From positions 1-18,816 of the forward strand of contig JACCUV010000202.1 in the NCBI GenBank assembly GCA_013698495.1: a stretch of 18,816 bases of DNA, read 5' to 3'. The notes below the pieces were generated by a model. The model saw only the letters and a list, made by a program, of their open reading frames with translations, did no database searches and was not told the origin of the DNA. Positions 1-7,577 of this stretch are shown here, piece by piece. Each line of letters begins with the position of its first letter. The stretch's first letter is position 1. The translations under genes and the position numbers were made by a program. This stretch comes from Chloroflexia bacterium. Lineage in GTDB: Bacteria > Chloroflexota > Chloroflexia > Thermomicrobiales > UBA6265.

Positions 1-300
1 AAGCGCCACAAACCACAGGTCGCGACGTTGCTTCAACAACTCCAACCCCAACCAGGCCATGGCCAACAACACGATCGCCAGCGATCGCTCGCCCAGCCAG
101 TTGCCAAACCAGGCGATAACCCCGGCCAACTGACCATCGAACGACTGGACTCGCGCCGAAATCGAGAGGTCGATTCCTAGCGTGTTCCACCCATGGGCGA
201 TGTAGCCGAGGGCCGCGAACAGCACCACCAGCGATCCGAACGCCCACCAGGAAAAGGCGATCTCGGGGCCGCGCGTGCTTGTTGGTGGTCTGTCAGTCAT
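1..300 (-). CDS. PAP2-like membrane phosphatase, N-terminal 100 residues (runs off left edge)
   Basis: Only the first 100 codons are in the window. The start ATG lies in an ATGACTGA overlap with the end of rpiA (8 nt shared), so translation is probably coupled; no good Shine-Dalgarno is visible. The fragment has a short polar N-terminus, a hydrophobic helix at about residues 16-35, a segment IDLSISARVQSFDG (43-56) and a second hydrophobic stretch at about 70-88 followed by a basic KQRRD loop. This layout matches the N-terminus of PAP2 superfamily phosphatases (undecaprenyl-pyrophosphate or lipid phosphate phosphatases). The catalytic motifs of that family (KX6RP, PSGH, SRX5HX3D) would lie beyond the window, so the assignment is by pattern only. 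It could be another polytopic membrane protein. As the last visible gene of the pentose phosphate train it is probably co-transcribed. Confidence 0.5.
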   Translation of the reverse strand, partial: MTDRPPTSTRGPEIAFSWWAFGSLVVLFAALGYIAHGWNTLGIDLSISARVQSFDGQLAGVIAWFGNWLGERSLAIVLLAMAWLGLELLKQRRDLWFVAL

Positions 301-988
301 TGGCGCGCGGCACGTGTTCGTTGATCACGCCCTCGGCATCGATCGTCAGGACCAGCGCCGCCATTCCTACGAACAATCCATGCTCGACCACGCCGGTGAT
401 CGACTTAAGCGCCGTCGCAAGCGAATGCGGGTCATCGATCCCAACCGATTCACAATCGACGATGTAATGACCGCCATCGGTGACGAATGTCGTCCCCTCG
501 TGGTTGACCCGGAGCTCGGGCTTCAAGCCGAGTTCGGAAATGGCTCGTTGCGTGTGGACGTGACCGAACGGAACGACTTCGACCGGCAGGGGAAGTCGCG
601 TCCCGAGTTGTTCGACCAATTTTTCGGCGGAGGCAATGATGATCAGGCGATCGGCGCCTGTCGCGACGAGTTTCTCGTAGAGGAGTGCGCCGCCCTTGCC
701 TTTGACAAGGTTGAGGTGAGGATCGATTTCGTCGGCGCCATCGATGCAGAGGTCGAGAAAGTCGATGTCGTTGATTGACACCAGCGGGATACCATGCGCC
801 CGCGCGTGGGCGACGGTCTGGTCCGACGTCGCGACCCCGGTTACGGTGAGGCCGTCACGGACGCGCTCGCCAAGCGCGGCGATCATGGCGTCGGCGGTCG
901 ATCCGGTGCCCAGCCCGACGATCGCGCCGTCCGGAATTTCAGATGCGGCGCGTTTTCCGATCAGCTTAAGTCGCAGGGCGTCATCCAC
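293..988 (-). CDS. rpiA: Ribose-5-phosphate isomerase A
   Basis: RpiA interconverts ribose 5-phosphate and ribulose 5-phosphate in the cytosol, linking the oxidative and non-oxidative pentose phosphate branches and feeding nucleotide synthesis. At 231 aa it has normal family length and carries the family signatures: GLGTGSTA at residues 25-32 (phosphate loop), DGADEID at 83-89 (catalytic Asp), KGKGG at 96-100 with the catalytic Lys, Glu105 in LLYEK, and GVVEHGLF near 199-206. The start is GTG, inside a GTGGATGA overlap with the end of pgl (8 nt shared); the stop overlaps the next ATG by 8 nt. Both junctions suggest termination-reinitiation coupling. It is the penultimate visible gene of the train. 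The identification is firm; the start is fixed mainly by the overlap and the family length. Confidence 0.96.
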   Translation of the reverse strand: MDDALRLKLIGKRAASEIPDGAIVGLGTGSTADAMIAALGERVRDGLTVTGVATSDQTVAHARAHGIPLVSINDIDFLDLCIDGADEIDPHLNLVKGKGGALLYEKLVATGADRLIIIASAEKLVEQLGTRLPLPVEVVPFGHVHTQRAISELGLKPELRVNHEGTTFVTDGGHYIVDCESVGIDDPHSLATALKSITGVVEHGLFVGMAALVLTIDAEGVINEHVPRAND

Positions 989-1766
989 GATCGACGTTCC
1001 GTTCCAGGCGCGAGGCCGCGGCCTCGTCCACGATCCAGGTCAGGTCGCCACTGCGTGGCCTGACCACCTGCGACGGATACATGTCGAAATCGACAGGACC
1101 ATCGAGGACTGCCGCCAGCATTTCGGCCTTGCTCGCGCCGCCGACCAGGAACGCCACCTTGCGCGCGGCATTGATCAATGGCGGCGTGAAGGTAAGCCGC
1201 GTGGCGTCGAGCTTGTCGACCCGGTGGCCGACGACCAACCGCTCTGTTTCGTGGATCGCCGCCGTGCCTGGAAACAGCGAGGCGGTGTGCCCGTCGTCGC
1301 CCATCCCGAGGAGGATCAGGTCGAATTGTGGAATCGCTGTTCCTGGAGTGAGCCGTCGTATCTCCTGCTCGAGGTCGCGCGCCGACTGCTCAGGATCGAT
1401 GCCCCCGGTTGCGAACGGGTGCAACCGCTCTTTGGCGACCGGGACACGGTCGAGAAATCCGCGCATCGCTTCCCCGGCATTGCTCTCGGGATCGTCGAGC
1501 GGAACCCAACGCTCGTCGCCCCAGAAGACCTCGATGCTGTTCCACGCCATGCGAGAGCGCATGGGTTCGGCGGCGAAGAGCTTGCCCATCTGCTTCGGGG
1601 TCGATCCGCCGGAGAGCGCGATAACAGCTCGTCGGTCAGCCGCGGCGGCGCGATCGACGGCGCTGACCACGAGGTGAGCCGCATGCACGGCGAGCAACTC
1701 GGCATCAGGGACCACCGTCACGGTCCCGCGGGAGCCATAGTCGATTGTGCGTGCCGCGGTTTTCAT
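981..1766 (-). CDS. pgl: 6-phosphogluconolactonase (DevB/Pgl type)
   Basis: Pgl hydrolyses 6-phosphogluconolactone to 6-phosphogluconate, the second step of the oxidative pentose phosphate pathway. With the ATG at 1766 the protein is 261 aa. Motifs seen: LSGGSTP (51-57), FWGDERWVP (81-89), GMGDDGHTASLFPG (154-167), RLTFTPPLIN, and a C-terminal PSQVVRP...TWIVDEAAA typical of the family. An in-frame GTG at 1814 would add 16 residues and leave only 12 bp after opcA. I prefer the ATG because the extra residues are not family-like and the DNA there contains a 12-mer repeated in the tkt-tal spacer. Neither start has a strong Shine-Dalgarno. The stop overlaps rpiA by 8 nt. The function is well supported; the start is uncertain. 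Confidence 0.94.
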   Translation of the reverse strand: MKTAARTIDYGSRGTVTVVPDAELLAVHAAHLVVSAVDRAAAADRRAVIALSGGSTPKQMGKLFAAEPMRSRMAWNSIEVFWGDERWVPLDDPESNAGEAMRGFLDRVPVAKERLHPFATGGIDPEQSARDLEQEIRRLTPGTAIPQFDLILLGMGDDGHTASLFPGTAAIHETERLVVGHRVDKLDATRLTFTPPLINAARKVAFLVGGASKAEMLAAVLDGPVDFDMYPSQVVRPRSGDLTWIVDEAAASRLERNVDRG

Positions 1767-1826
1767 CGGCGGAATCCATTGGACGGCATGGTCCCTCGTT
1801 TCTCGGGAGGCCACTACCAGTTTACG

Positions 1827-3083
1827 CTACGGCAACAGGCGGGTGGCGAAGGTGATTGCTTCCTCGAAGGTGCGGTCGTGACCGAATCGCTGCAATTCCT
1901 CGCCGAGCATTTTCTCGTTGCTCGGGCGTTTGGCGTAGACCATGCGGCTCACGAACGGCACGCTCTTCGTTTCGCTGCTCGTCACCATATCGTCCGCATC
2001 GGTCCGCTCCACGCGGAACGTGCCCGGGTGTTCGCCCCCGGCGATGATTTCGACATGTTTCAGGGAGAATCGCGCATGAGGACTCTTGTTCGGCAGCAGC
2101 CGAAGACTGATTTCGCGAGCTCGCCTGTCGTCAGCCGTGCGCAACGGCGCGAACCATCCGCCAGGTTCTCGCTTCTCCAGCGGGTCCACGACTTCCCACC
2201 CAAGCCGGCTGGCGAGCCACCCCACAGTCAGCAGCGCCGAGGCGAAACCGGATGAACCGTCCTCACGGACATCGGCGTACGAAATCGTCAGCTCTTCGAT
2301 GCACGATAGGCACTGCTGCACATCGGGCGGGTCGAAAAACTGGGCGATCAATTGACGCCATGGTCCCAGCCGCAACCACGCGAAGTCGCCGATCAACGGC
2401 GAGCCGGAGTCGTTATTGTCGAGCAGTTCCCGCATCGCCGCCACGCCCGATGCGTCGTTCCCCAATTGAGCCGAGTCGACAATGATTCGATCCACGATCT
2501 GCTGAAGGTCCTCGAACAGCGGATGATTGACGAAATCGTCGCCGGGCCACCACAGGAAATCCTGCAATTCGGCGGCCAGGAGCGGGGAGACCATGCTGGA
2601 GAGGTGTCCGGCATTCTGCTGCCCCGTCGTAATTGTGATCGTTTCGAAACGGAGGGCAGGTTCATCCTTGCCGGTGTGCTGCTCGTTCAACTGCAAGTGC
2701 ACATCGAAGGAGTTCGTGACGTCCGACTCGGGATCGTCGTGCGGTCGAGTGACCATGATGATCGTGCGCGATGGCAGGAAGTCGTGCAGGCGCGAGACAC
2801 TCTTCGTGATCAGCTCGGCCTCGCGCTCGTTGCGGGCAACCGCCAGCAGGTTGAGCGTGTTGGCGCGCATCAGCCCACCGCCGCCAAAGTGCGGTTCGGC
2901 CACTATCTCGCCGGTCGCCTGGCCGCCGTGTGTTGGGCCGCCGAGTTCGGTCCAGAGCCGGTTCAATTCATCGTGAATCGCGCCTGTATCGAGCACATCG
3001 GTGCGAAACGATGTCGCCACCACCGATCCCGGGTCGGACCGGGAATCCACGGGTCCGTTCTCGCCCGTCACGGTCGCCGCCAC
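1827..3083 (-). CDS. opcA: OpcA-like glucose-6-phosphate dehydrogenase assembly protein
   Basis: OpcA proteins promote assembly and activity of G6PDH in cyanobacteria and occur next to zwf in actinobacteria. The 418-aa product has the expected features: an N-terminal region with LMRANTLNLLAVA (71-83), a segment with SRTIIMVTRP (105-114), LAAELQDFLWWPGDD (169-183), and a C-terminal half with WFAPLRTADDR (310-320). Length is closer to cyanobacterial OpcA than to the roughly 300-residue actinobacterial forms. The start is GTG, 16 nt inside zwf; other in-frame GTGs lie a few codons downstream, so the exact start is open. The protein has only two cysteines, C258 and C261, arranged as CxxC. Position directly behind zwf supports the role. 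I recognise the family by motif and context and did not align it. Confidence 0.88.
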   Translation of the reverse strand: MAATVTGENGPVDSRSDPGSVVATSFRTDVLDTGAIHDELNRLWTELGGPTHGGQATGEIVAEPHFGGGGLMRANTLNLLAVARNEREAELITKSVSRLHDFLPSRTIIMVTRPHDDPESDVTNSFDVHLQLNEQHTGKDEPALRFETITITTGQQNAGHLSSMVSPLLAAELQDFLWWPGDDFVNHPLFEDLQQIVDRIIVDSAQLGNDASGVAAMRELLDNNDSGSPLIGDFAWLRLGPWRQLIAQFFDPPDVQQCLSCIEELTISYADVREDGSSGFASALLTVGWLASRLGWEVVDPLEKREPGGWFAPLRTADDRRAREISLRLLPNKSPHARFSLKHVEIIAGGEHPGTFRVERTDADDMVTSSETKSVPFVSRMVYAKRPSNEKMLGEELQRFGHDRTFEEAITFATRLLP

Positions 3084-4759
3084 TCGCGCCGATCGCGGCG
3101 CATCAGGGCTTCGGCCTTGCTCGGACCCCAGCTTCCGGATTCGTAGGGGTACACCGGTGTCCGCAATTCATCCCAACCGTCGAGCACGGGTTGCATCAGC
3201 GTCCAAGCTGTTTCGACCTCATCGCGTCGGGCGAACAGCGTCGGATCGCCGAGCATCGCGTCCAGCAGCAGCCGTTCGTATGCATCCGGACCGGCCTCAC
3301 CAAACGAGGAGCCGTACAAGAAGTCCATGCGCACCGGGCGGAGCTGGGTCGTGGCGCCAGGCACCTTGGCCGCGAACTTGAGGGCGATCCCCTCGTCCGG
3401 TTGAATCCGCATCGTAATCACGTTGGGCGTGAGATCGAGATCGCCGATCGATTGAAACATCAGGTGCGGAACCTGCTTGAACTCAATCGCAATCTCCGTC
3501 ACCCGGCGCGGCAAGCGTTTGCCGGTGCGCAGGTAAAACGGCACACCCGCCCAGCGCCAGTTGTCGATCCCGAATTCCAGCGCGGCATAGGTTTCGATCC
3601 GAGAACCGGCTCGCACTCCTTTCTCGTCACGATAGGCGTCCACCGCCCGCCCGCTGACGAAACCTGCCTCGTACTGTCCGCGCACGGTTTTCAGGTTCAC
3701 CTCGTTGCCTGTGGGTGGAACCACGGCCCGCAAGACCTTGACCTTTTCATCGCGCAAGGCATTGCCGTTGAAAAGAGCCGGTGGCTCCATCGCGATCACG
3801 GCCAGCAATTGCAGCATGTGACTCTGCACCATATCGCGAAGCGCCCCGGACTCTTCGTAGTAACTGCCGCGGCCCTCGACGCCGAGCGCCTCGGCAACCG
3901 TGATTTGCACGTGGTCGACGTACTGGCGGTTCCAGACAGGCTCGAACAACGCATTCGCGAAGCGAAAGGCCAGAACATTCTGGACCGTTTCCTTGCCCAG
4001 GTAGTGGTCGATCCGGTAAATCTGGCGTTCGGAAAAGACCGAACCGATTTGCGCATTGAGTTCACGGGCGCTGACCACGTCGCGCCCGAAAGGTTTCTCG
4101 ACCACGATCCGGTTCCAGCTATCCGGACGATCGTAATAGATATCCTGGCGCTTGCCGAGACCCGCCGAGCCCAGATGCTTGATGATCGGCGCGTAAAACG
4201 TCGGCGAGGTCGCCAGGTAGAAGAGTCGATTTCCGTGCGCCCGGCGTTCGTCGTCAATCGCATCGAGTCGCTGGCCGAGAGTGGTGTACACCCCCTCAGA
4301 GTCGAAATCGCCGCGCACATAGGAGAGACCCTGTGCGAAGAGATCCCACGATTCGTCGGTCACGGGGGTTCGCGCACTGGCCTCGACGGCCTTGCGCATC
4401 TCGCCGCGGAAGGTCTCGTCGTCCCATTCGCGATGGGAGACACCCACAATCGAGAACCCCTCCGGGAGGGGATGACCAACCGCCAGGTCGTACAGCGATG
4501 GCATCAGCTTGCGCGCAGTGAGATCACCGGTCACACCGAAGATCACCATCACGCAGGGCGCCGGAATCCGCTCGCGGCGCAAACCTGTCCGCAACGGGTT
4601 GGTGTTCTGCTGGGTTGTCCGATCGGTCAAATCGAACTGGTGACCGACGTGATCGACATCCGCAAACGCGGTCGGCGAGTCGGTCGAATGGTCGTAGGTC
4701 GATGGATTGCTGGCGGTTCGGTCGAAGTCTGGCATGGGTGGCCTCAAGGCGGCGGGCAT
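3068..4759 (-). CDS. zwf: Glucose-6-phosphate 1-dehydrogenase
   Basis: Zwf oxidises glucose 6-phosphate to 6-phosphogluconolactone with NADP, the committed step of the oxidative pentose phosphate pathway. The 563-aa reading frame has the nucleotide-binding motif FGVTGDL (74-80), YLATSP (181-186), EKPFGRD (221-227) and the active-site signature RIDHYLGKETVQN (249-261) with the substrate-binding and catalytic His252 and Lys256. There is a polar, low-complexity N-terminal extension of about 65 residues before the Rossmann fold, longer than in enterobacterial Zwf. Two starts are possible: ATG at 4759, with AGAGGA very close upstream, and ATG at 4735 (M9), with GAGG at good spacing. The gene follows gnd after a 138-bp spacer and its stop lies inside opcA, implying coupled synthesis of enzyme and assembly factor. 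Confidence 0.97.
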   Translation of the reverse strand: MPAALRPPMPDFDRTASNPSTYDHSTDSPTAFADVDHVGHQFDLTDRTTQQNTNPLRTGLRRERIPAPCVMVIFGVTGDLTARKLMPSLYDLAVGHPLPEGFSIVGVSHREWDDETFRGEMRKAVEASARTPVTDESWDLFAQGLSYVRGDFDSEGVYTTLGQRLDAIDDERRAHGNRLFYLATSPTFYAPIIKHLGSAGLGKRQDIYYDRPDSWNRIVVEKPFGRDVVSARELNAQIGSVFSERQIYRIDHYLGKETVQNVLAFRFANALFEPVWNRQYVDHVQITVAEALGVEGRGSYYEESGALRDMVQSHMLQLLAVIAMEPPALFNGNALRDEKVKVLRAVVPPTGNEVNLKTVRGQYEAGFVSGRAVDAYRDEKGVRAGSRIETYAALEFGIDNWRWAGVPFYLRTGKRLPRRVTEIAIEFKQVPHLMFQSIGDLDLTPNVITMRIQPDEGIALKFAAKVPGATTQLRPVRMDFLYGSSFGEAGPDAYERLLLDAMLGDPTLFARRDEVETAWTLMQPVLDGWDELRTPVYPYESGSWGPSKAEALMRRDRREWRRP

Positions 4760-4897
4760 TTCCTCTTTTGCGTCCTGACAAGGAAGTCACAATGAATTCA
4801 CGATTGAATTCTCAAGGTTCCGTGATCGAAACGCCCTAACTCTACAGCCCAGACCGAGTTTTGTCTGATAACCACACGGACCGCGAGGAGTACGCGA
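4760..4897 (-). other. 138-bp spacer between gnd and zwf
   Basis: This is the longest gap inside the pentose phosphate train. It holds two GAATTC hexamers (4794-4799 and 4806-4811) that can pair as a 6-bp stem, and a 5-bp CAGAC/GTCTG inverted repeat around 4848-4868. There is no U-tract, so a terminator is not supported. A weak TTGAGA -35-like hexamer lies upstream of zwf on the minus strand without a convincing -10. The gap is long enough for an internal zwf promoter, but I cannot show one. Confidence 0.3.
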
Positions 4898-6349
4898 TTA
4901 GTTCGCGTCGATGTTCATCCAGTCGGTATGGAAGATTCCTTCCTTGTCGCGTCGCTGATAGGTGTGGGCGCCGAAGTAATCGCGCAGCCCCTGGATGAAA
5001 TCGGCCGGCAGCACCGCGGTGCGATAGGCATCGACATAGTTCAAGGCGGCGCTCATCGCCGGCGTCGGGACGCCGAAATCGAGCGCGGTGTGGATCGCGG
5101 TCCGCACCTGGGGCATGGTTGAATTGAGTTCCGATGTGAAAAACGGATCGAACATCAGGTTGCCGAGTTCGGGATCGTTCGTGTAGGCATCCATGATCGG
5201 CGCCAGCAAGCGAGCCCGAATAATGCATCCGGCAGTCCATATCCTCGCAACCTCAGCAAGATTAAGTTCCCACTCGTACGTGTCGGAGGCGACCTTGAGC
5301 AGCGCCATGCCCTGGGCGTACGACGATATCTTTGAGAAGTAGAGCGCGTCTTCGAGAGCGTCGATCGTGGTCTCGCGGGCGGGAGCCTCAGGCAGGTCTA
5401 CCCCGTCTGACCCGGGACCGGTAAGCAACGTGCTGGCGAACTCACGCAGCGGCTTGAACGACGAGATCGAGCGGGCGATCACGGCCGCGTCGATTACCGG
5501 AATCGGCGTCCCCAGCTCGTACGAGTTGATGCTCGTCCAGCGACCGGTGCCCTTTTGCTCGGCGGTATCCAGGATGACGTCCACCAGCGGTTTGCCAGTT
5601 TCCGGATCGATGTATTTGGCGACAATCGCGCTGATCTCGATCAGGAACGATTCGAGCTTGCCCGTGTTCCATTCCTCGAACACCGCGCCAATTTCAGGCA
5701 TCGTCATCCCGAGCGCGCGGCGCATGATGTGCGTCACCTCGGCAATCAGTTGCATGTCCCCGTATTCGATCCCGTTGTGGACCATCTTGACGTAATGACC
5801 GGCGCCGCCGGGGCCGATGTGGGTGACGCAGGCGCCGTACTCGGACTTGGCGGCGATCGCTTCGAGCATCGGCTTGAGCGATTCGTAGGCTTCCGGTGGT
5901 CCTCCCGGCATCATCGAGGGACCCCACAACGCCCCTTCCTCGCCTCCGGAAACGCCCATCCCCACAAACTGAAAACCGCGATCGGCGACTTCCTTCGCGC
6001 GACGTTCGGTGTCGGTGAACAAGGAGTTGCCGCCATCGATCAGGATGTCACCTTCGTCCAGGTACGGCGCCAGCTCCTCGATCACGGCGTCGACCGGAGC
6101 CCCCGCCTTGACCATCAGCAGGATGCGGCGGGGTCGCTCCAGGGCGTAGGCCAACTCCTCAAGCGAGAACGTTCCGAGGACATCGATCTCGCCGGCGTTC
6201 CGGGCGAGGAACTCCTCGGTTCGGGCGGAGGTGCGATTGAACACTGCCGGCGCAAAACCGTTGCGCTCGATGTTGAGGGCGAGGTTCTCGCCCATCACAG
6301 CAAGCCCGACGACGCCGACATGCCGCGACCCATGTGTTGATTCAGTCAT
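4898..6349 (-). CDS. gnd: 6-phosphogluconate dehydrogenase, decarboxylating (long Gnd type)
   Basis: Gnd oxidatively decarboxylates 6-phosphogluconate to ribulose 5-phosphate, yielding NADPH. The 483-aa product fits the long dimeric class. Motifs: cofactor loop GLAVMG (15-20) with NRT (38-40) where NADP-dependent forms carry the 2'-phosphate-binding residues, IDGGNSLFTDTERR (104-117), GVSGGEEGALWGPSMMPGG (132-150), and GAGHYVKMVHNGIEYGDMQ (182-200) containing the catalytic Lys188, His191 and Asn192 and Glu195; near the C-terminus comes RDYFGAHTYQRRD. The frame is open for 59 more codons upstream inside tal, but that stretch is Ser/Arg-rich shadow sequence. The ATG at 6349 is right because it starts the conserved fold, has GGGAG just upstream and overlaps the tal stop by 8 nt (ATGACTGA). 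Confidence 0.97.
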   Translation of the reverse strand: MTESTHGSRHVGVVGLAVMGENLALNIERNGFAPAVFNRTSARTEEFLARNAGEIDVLGTFSLEELAYALERPRRILLMVKAGAPVDAVIEELAPYLDEGDILIDGGNSLFTDTERRAKEVADRGFQFVGMGVSGGEEGALWGPSMMPGGPPEAYESLKPMLEAIAAKSEYGACVTHIGPGGAGHYVKMVHNGIEYGDMQLIAEVTHIMRRALGMTMPEIGAVFEEWNTGKLESFLIEISAIVAKYIDPETGKPLVDVILDTAEQKGTGRWTSINSYELGTPIPVIDAAVIARSISSFKPLREFASTLLTGPGSDGVDLPEAPARETTIDALEDALYFSKISSYAQGMALLKVASDTYEWELNLAEVARIWTAGCIIRARLLAPIMDAYTNDPELGNLMFDPFFTSELNSTMPQVRTAIHTALDFGVPTPAMSAALNYVDAYRTAVLPADFIQGLRDYFGAHTYQRRDKEGIFHTDWMNIDAN

Positions 6350-7466
6350 CTCCCGAAACCTGAGCCAATTGCGCGCGCTTCGCGTCGACTCCCGAAAGCA
6401 GCTCGTCATATGACGCCGCGAAAAGATCGATCCCGTCGTTTTCGAGCTGCCTGGTGATGCCATCGAGCGAGATGCCGAGCGCCGCGAGGTCCTTGGCGAC
6501 CTTGTGCGCCGCGTCGTAATCGGCATCGACGGTCCGCGCCACGGTTCCGTGGTCGAGGAACGCCTCCATTGTCGGCACCGGCATCGTGTTGACCGTGTCA
6601 GGTCCGATCAGGGTCTCGACGTAGAGCACGTCGTTGTAGTCGGGATTCTTTGTGCCCGTGCTCGCCCACAGCGGTCGCTGGATTTTGGCTCCCGCCGCCG
6701 CGAGCTTGCGGAAGGTGTCATTGCCGAAGAGTGACTCGAACCTCTCGTACGCCAACTGCGCATTCGCCACCGCCACCTTGCCCCTCAGCGCCTTGGCCGC
6801 GTCGGAGCCGTTGGCATCGAGCAGCTTGTCGGCGGCAGTGTCTACCCGGCTCACGAAAAACGAGGCGACGGAGGCAATCCGGTCGATCGGCTGGCCCGCG
6901 TCGTTGCGGCGGTTCAGGGCCGAGATGTAGGCCACCGCCACCCGCTCGTAATTGGCGAGCGAGAACAGCAGCGTGATATTGATGTTCATCCCCTCGAACA
7001 GGAGTTGCTCGATCGCCGGCGCGCCCTCATCGGTGCCTGGCGCCTTCACCATCAGGTTCGGGCGATCGACAGCCTGCCACAGCGTGCGTGCGTTCTTGAG
7101 CGTCCCCGCGGTGTCGCGGGCCAGGCTGGGCAACACCTCGATCGATACGAAACCGTCCTCACCGGCCGACTCGTCGTAGATCGGACGGAACAAATCGCAG
7201 GCATCCTGGATGTCCTTGACGGCGACCGTCTGGAACACCGCCGCGGCATCCATATCGTTACCCAGCAGGTGGGCGATATCGTCGTCGTAGGCGGAACCGC
7301 TGGCGATCGCCTTCTGGAAGATGCTCGGATTCGATGTCACGCCGCGAATCCCGATCTCGTCAATTCGCTGCCGGAGCAGTCCGGAGTTCAGCATGTCGCG
7401 ACTGATATCGTCTTGCCAGACACTTTGACCCAGCTTGTGCAGATCCTTGATTGCGTTGGAGGTCAT
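6342..7466 (-). CDS. tal: Transaldolase (long Tal type)
   Basis: Transaldolase moves a dihydroxyacetone unit between sedoheptulose 7-phosphate and glyceraldehyde 3-phosphate in the non-oxidative branch. The 374-aa product matches the length of the Tal class found in actinobacteria and cyanobacteria. Motifs: GVTSNPSIF (42-50), VSIEVLP (107-113), NLMVKAPGT with the Schiff-base Lys141, NINITLLFS (161-169), and RPLWASTGTKNP. The frame is open upstream to 7559 and includes ATGs at 7472 and 7466. I chose 7466 because the AAAGGGG at 7474-7480 is correctly spaced for it and only 1 nt from the other. The upstream extension overlaps a repeat-like hairpin and is unlikely to be coding. The stop overlaps gnd by 8 nt. 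Confidence 0.96.
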   Translation of the reverse strand: MTSNAIKDLHKLGQSVWQDDISRDMLNSGLLRQRIDEIGIRGVTSNPSIFQKAIASGSAYDDDIAHLLGNDMDAAAVFQTVAVKDIQDACDLFRPIYDESAGEDGFVSIEVLPSLARDTAGTLKNARTLWQAVDRPNLMVKAPGTDEGAPAIEQLLFEGMNINITLLFSLANYERVAVAYISALNRRNDAGQPIDRIASVASFFVSRVDTAADKLLDANGSDAAKALRGKVAVANAQLAYERFESLFGNDTFRKLAAAGAKIQRPLWASTGTKNPDYNDVLYVETLIGPDTVNTMPVPTMEAFLDHGTVARTVDADYDAAHKVAKDLAALGISLDGITRQLENDGIDLFAASYDELLSGVDAKRAQLAQVSGDD

Positions 7467-7473
7467 GTCCATA

Positions 7474-7480
7474 CCCCTTT
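7474..7480 (-). promoter_or_regulatory. Shine-Dalgarno for tal (decides start)
   Basis: AAAGGGG on the minus strand sits 7 nt before the ATG at 7466 and directly against the ATG at 7472, which favours the downstream start. Confidence 0.6.
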
Positions 7481-7520
7481 CAGTTGTCGAGAATGCTTCC
7501 TTCGTTCCGAGTACGCTCAT

Positions 7521-7549
7521 TGGCCGCCACATGGGTCGGCCACTACCAG
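7521..7549. repeat. Repeat-like hairpin in tkt-tal spacer
   Basis: TGGCCG (7521-7526) and CGGCCA (7537-7542) form a 6-bp stem around a 10-nt loop. Read on the minus strand the right flank gives GTAGTGGCCGACCC, which resembles the ends of the element at 13932-14099 (GTAGGGGCAGACCC and GTAGGGGCGGACCC). The 12-mer GGCCACTACCAG (7538-7549) recurs exactly at 1809-1820 between opcA and pgl. I read this as a degenerate copy of one dispersed repeat family within the 111-bp spacer. There is no U-tract, so it is not a standard terminator. Confidence 0.45.
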
Positions 7550-7577
7550 AGGAAGCCACGCCAGATGGAGCATTGGA

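Noticed and set aside
744..2255. Long plus-strand open frame (503 codons) opposite pgl and opcA
   Set aside because: It runs antisense to two genes with clear family motifs, has Arg/His-rich low-quality protein sequence and no recognisable domain. High GC codon bias creates such mirror frames; the same applies to plus-strand frames at 2930-4795, 7005-8507 and 8733-9857.
4794..4811. Paired GAATTC hexamers in the gnd-zwf spacer as an operator or terminator
   Set aside because: Only 6 bp each with no extension, no U-tract and no promoter in register; chance is likely.
6350..6526. 59-codon N-terminal extension of the gnd frame
   Set aside because: It lies inside tal, is Ser/Arg-rich and ends exactly where an ATG with GGGAG begins the conserved Rossmann fold.
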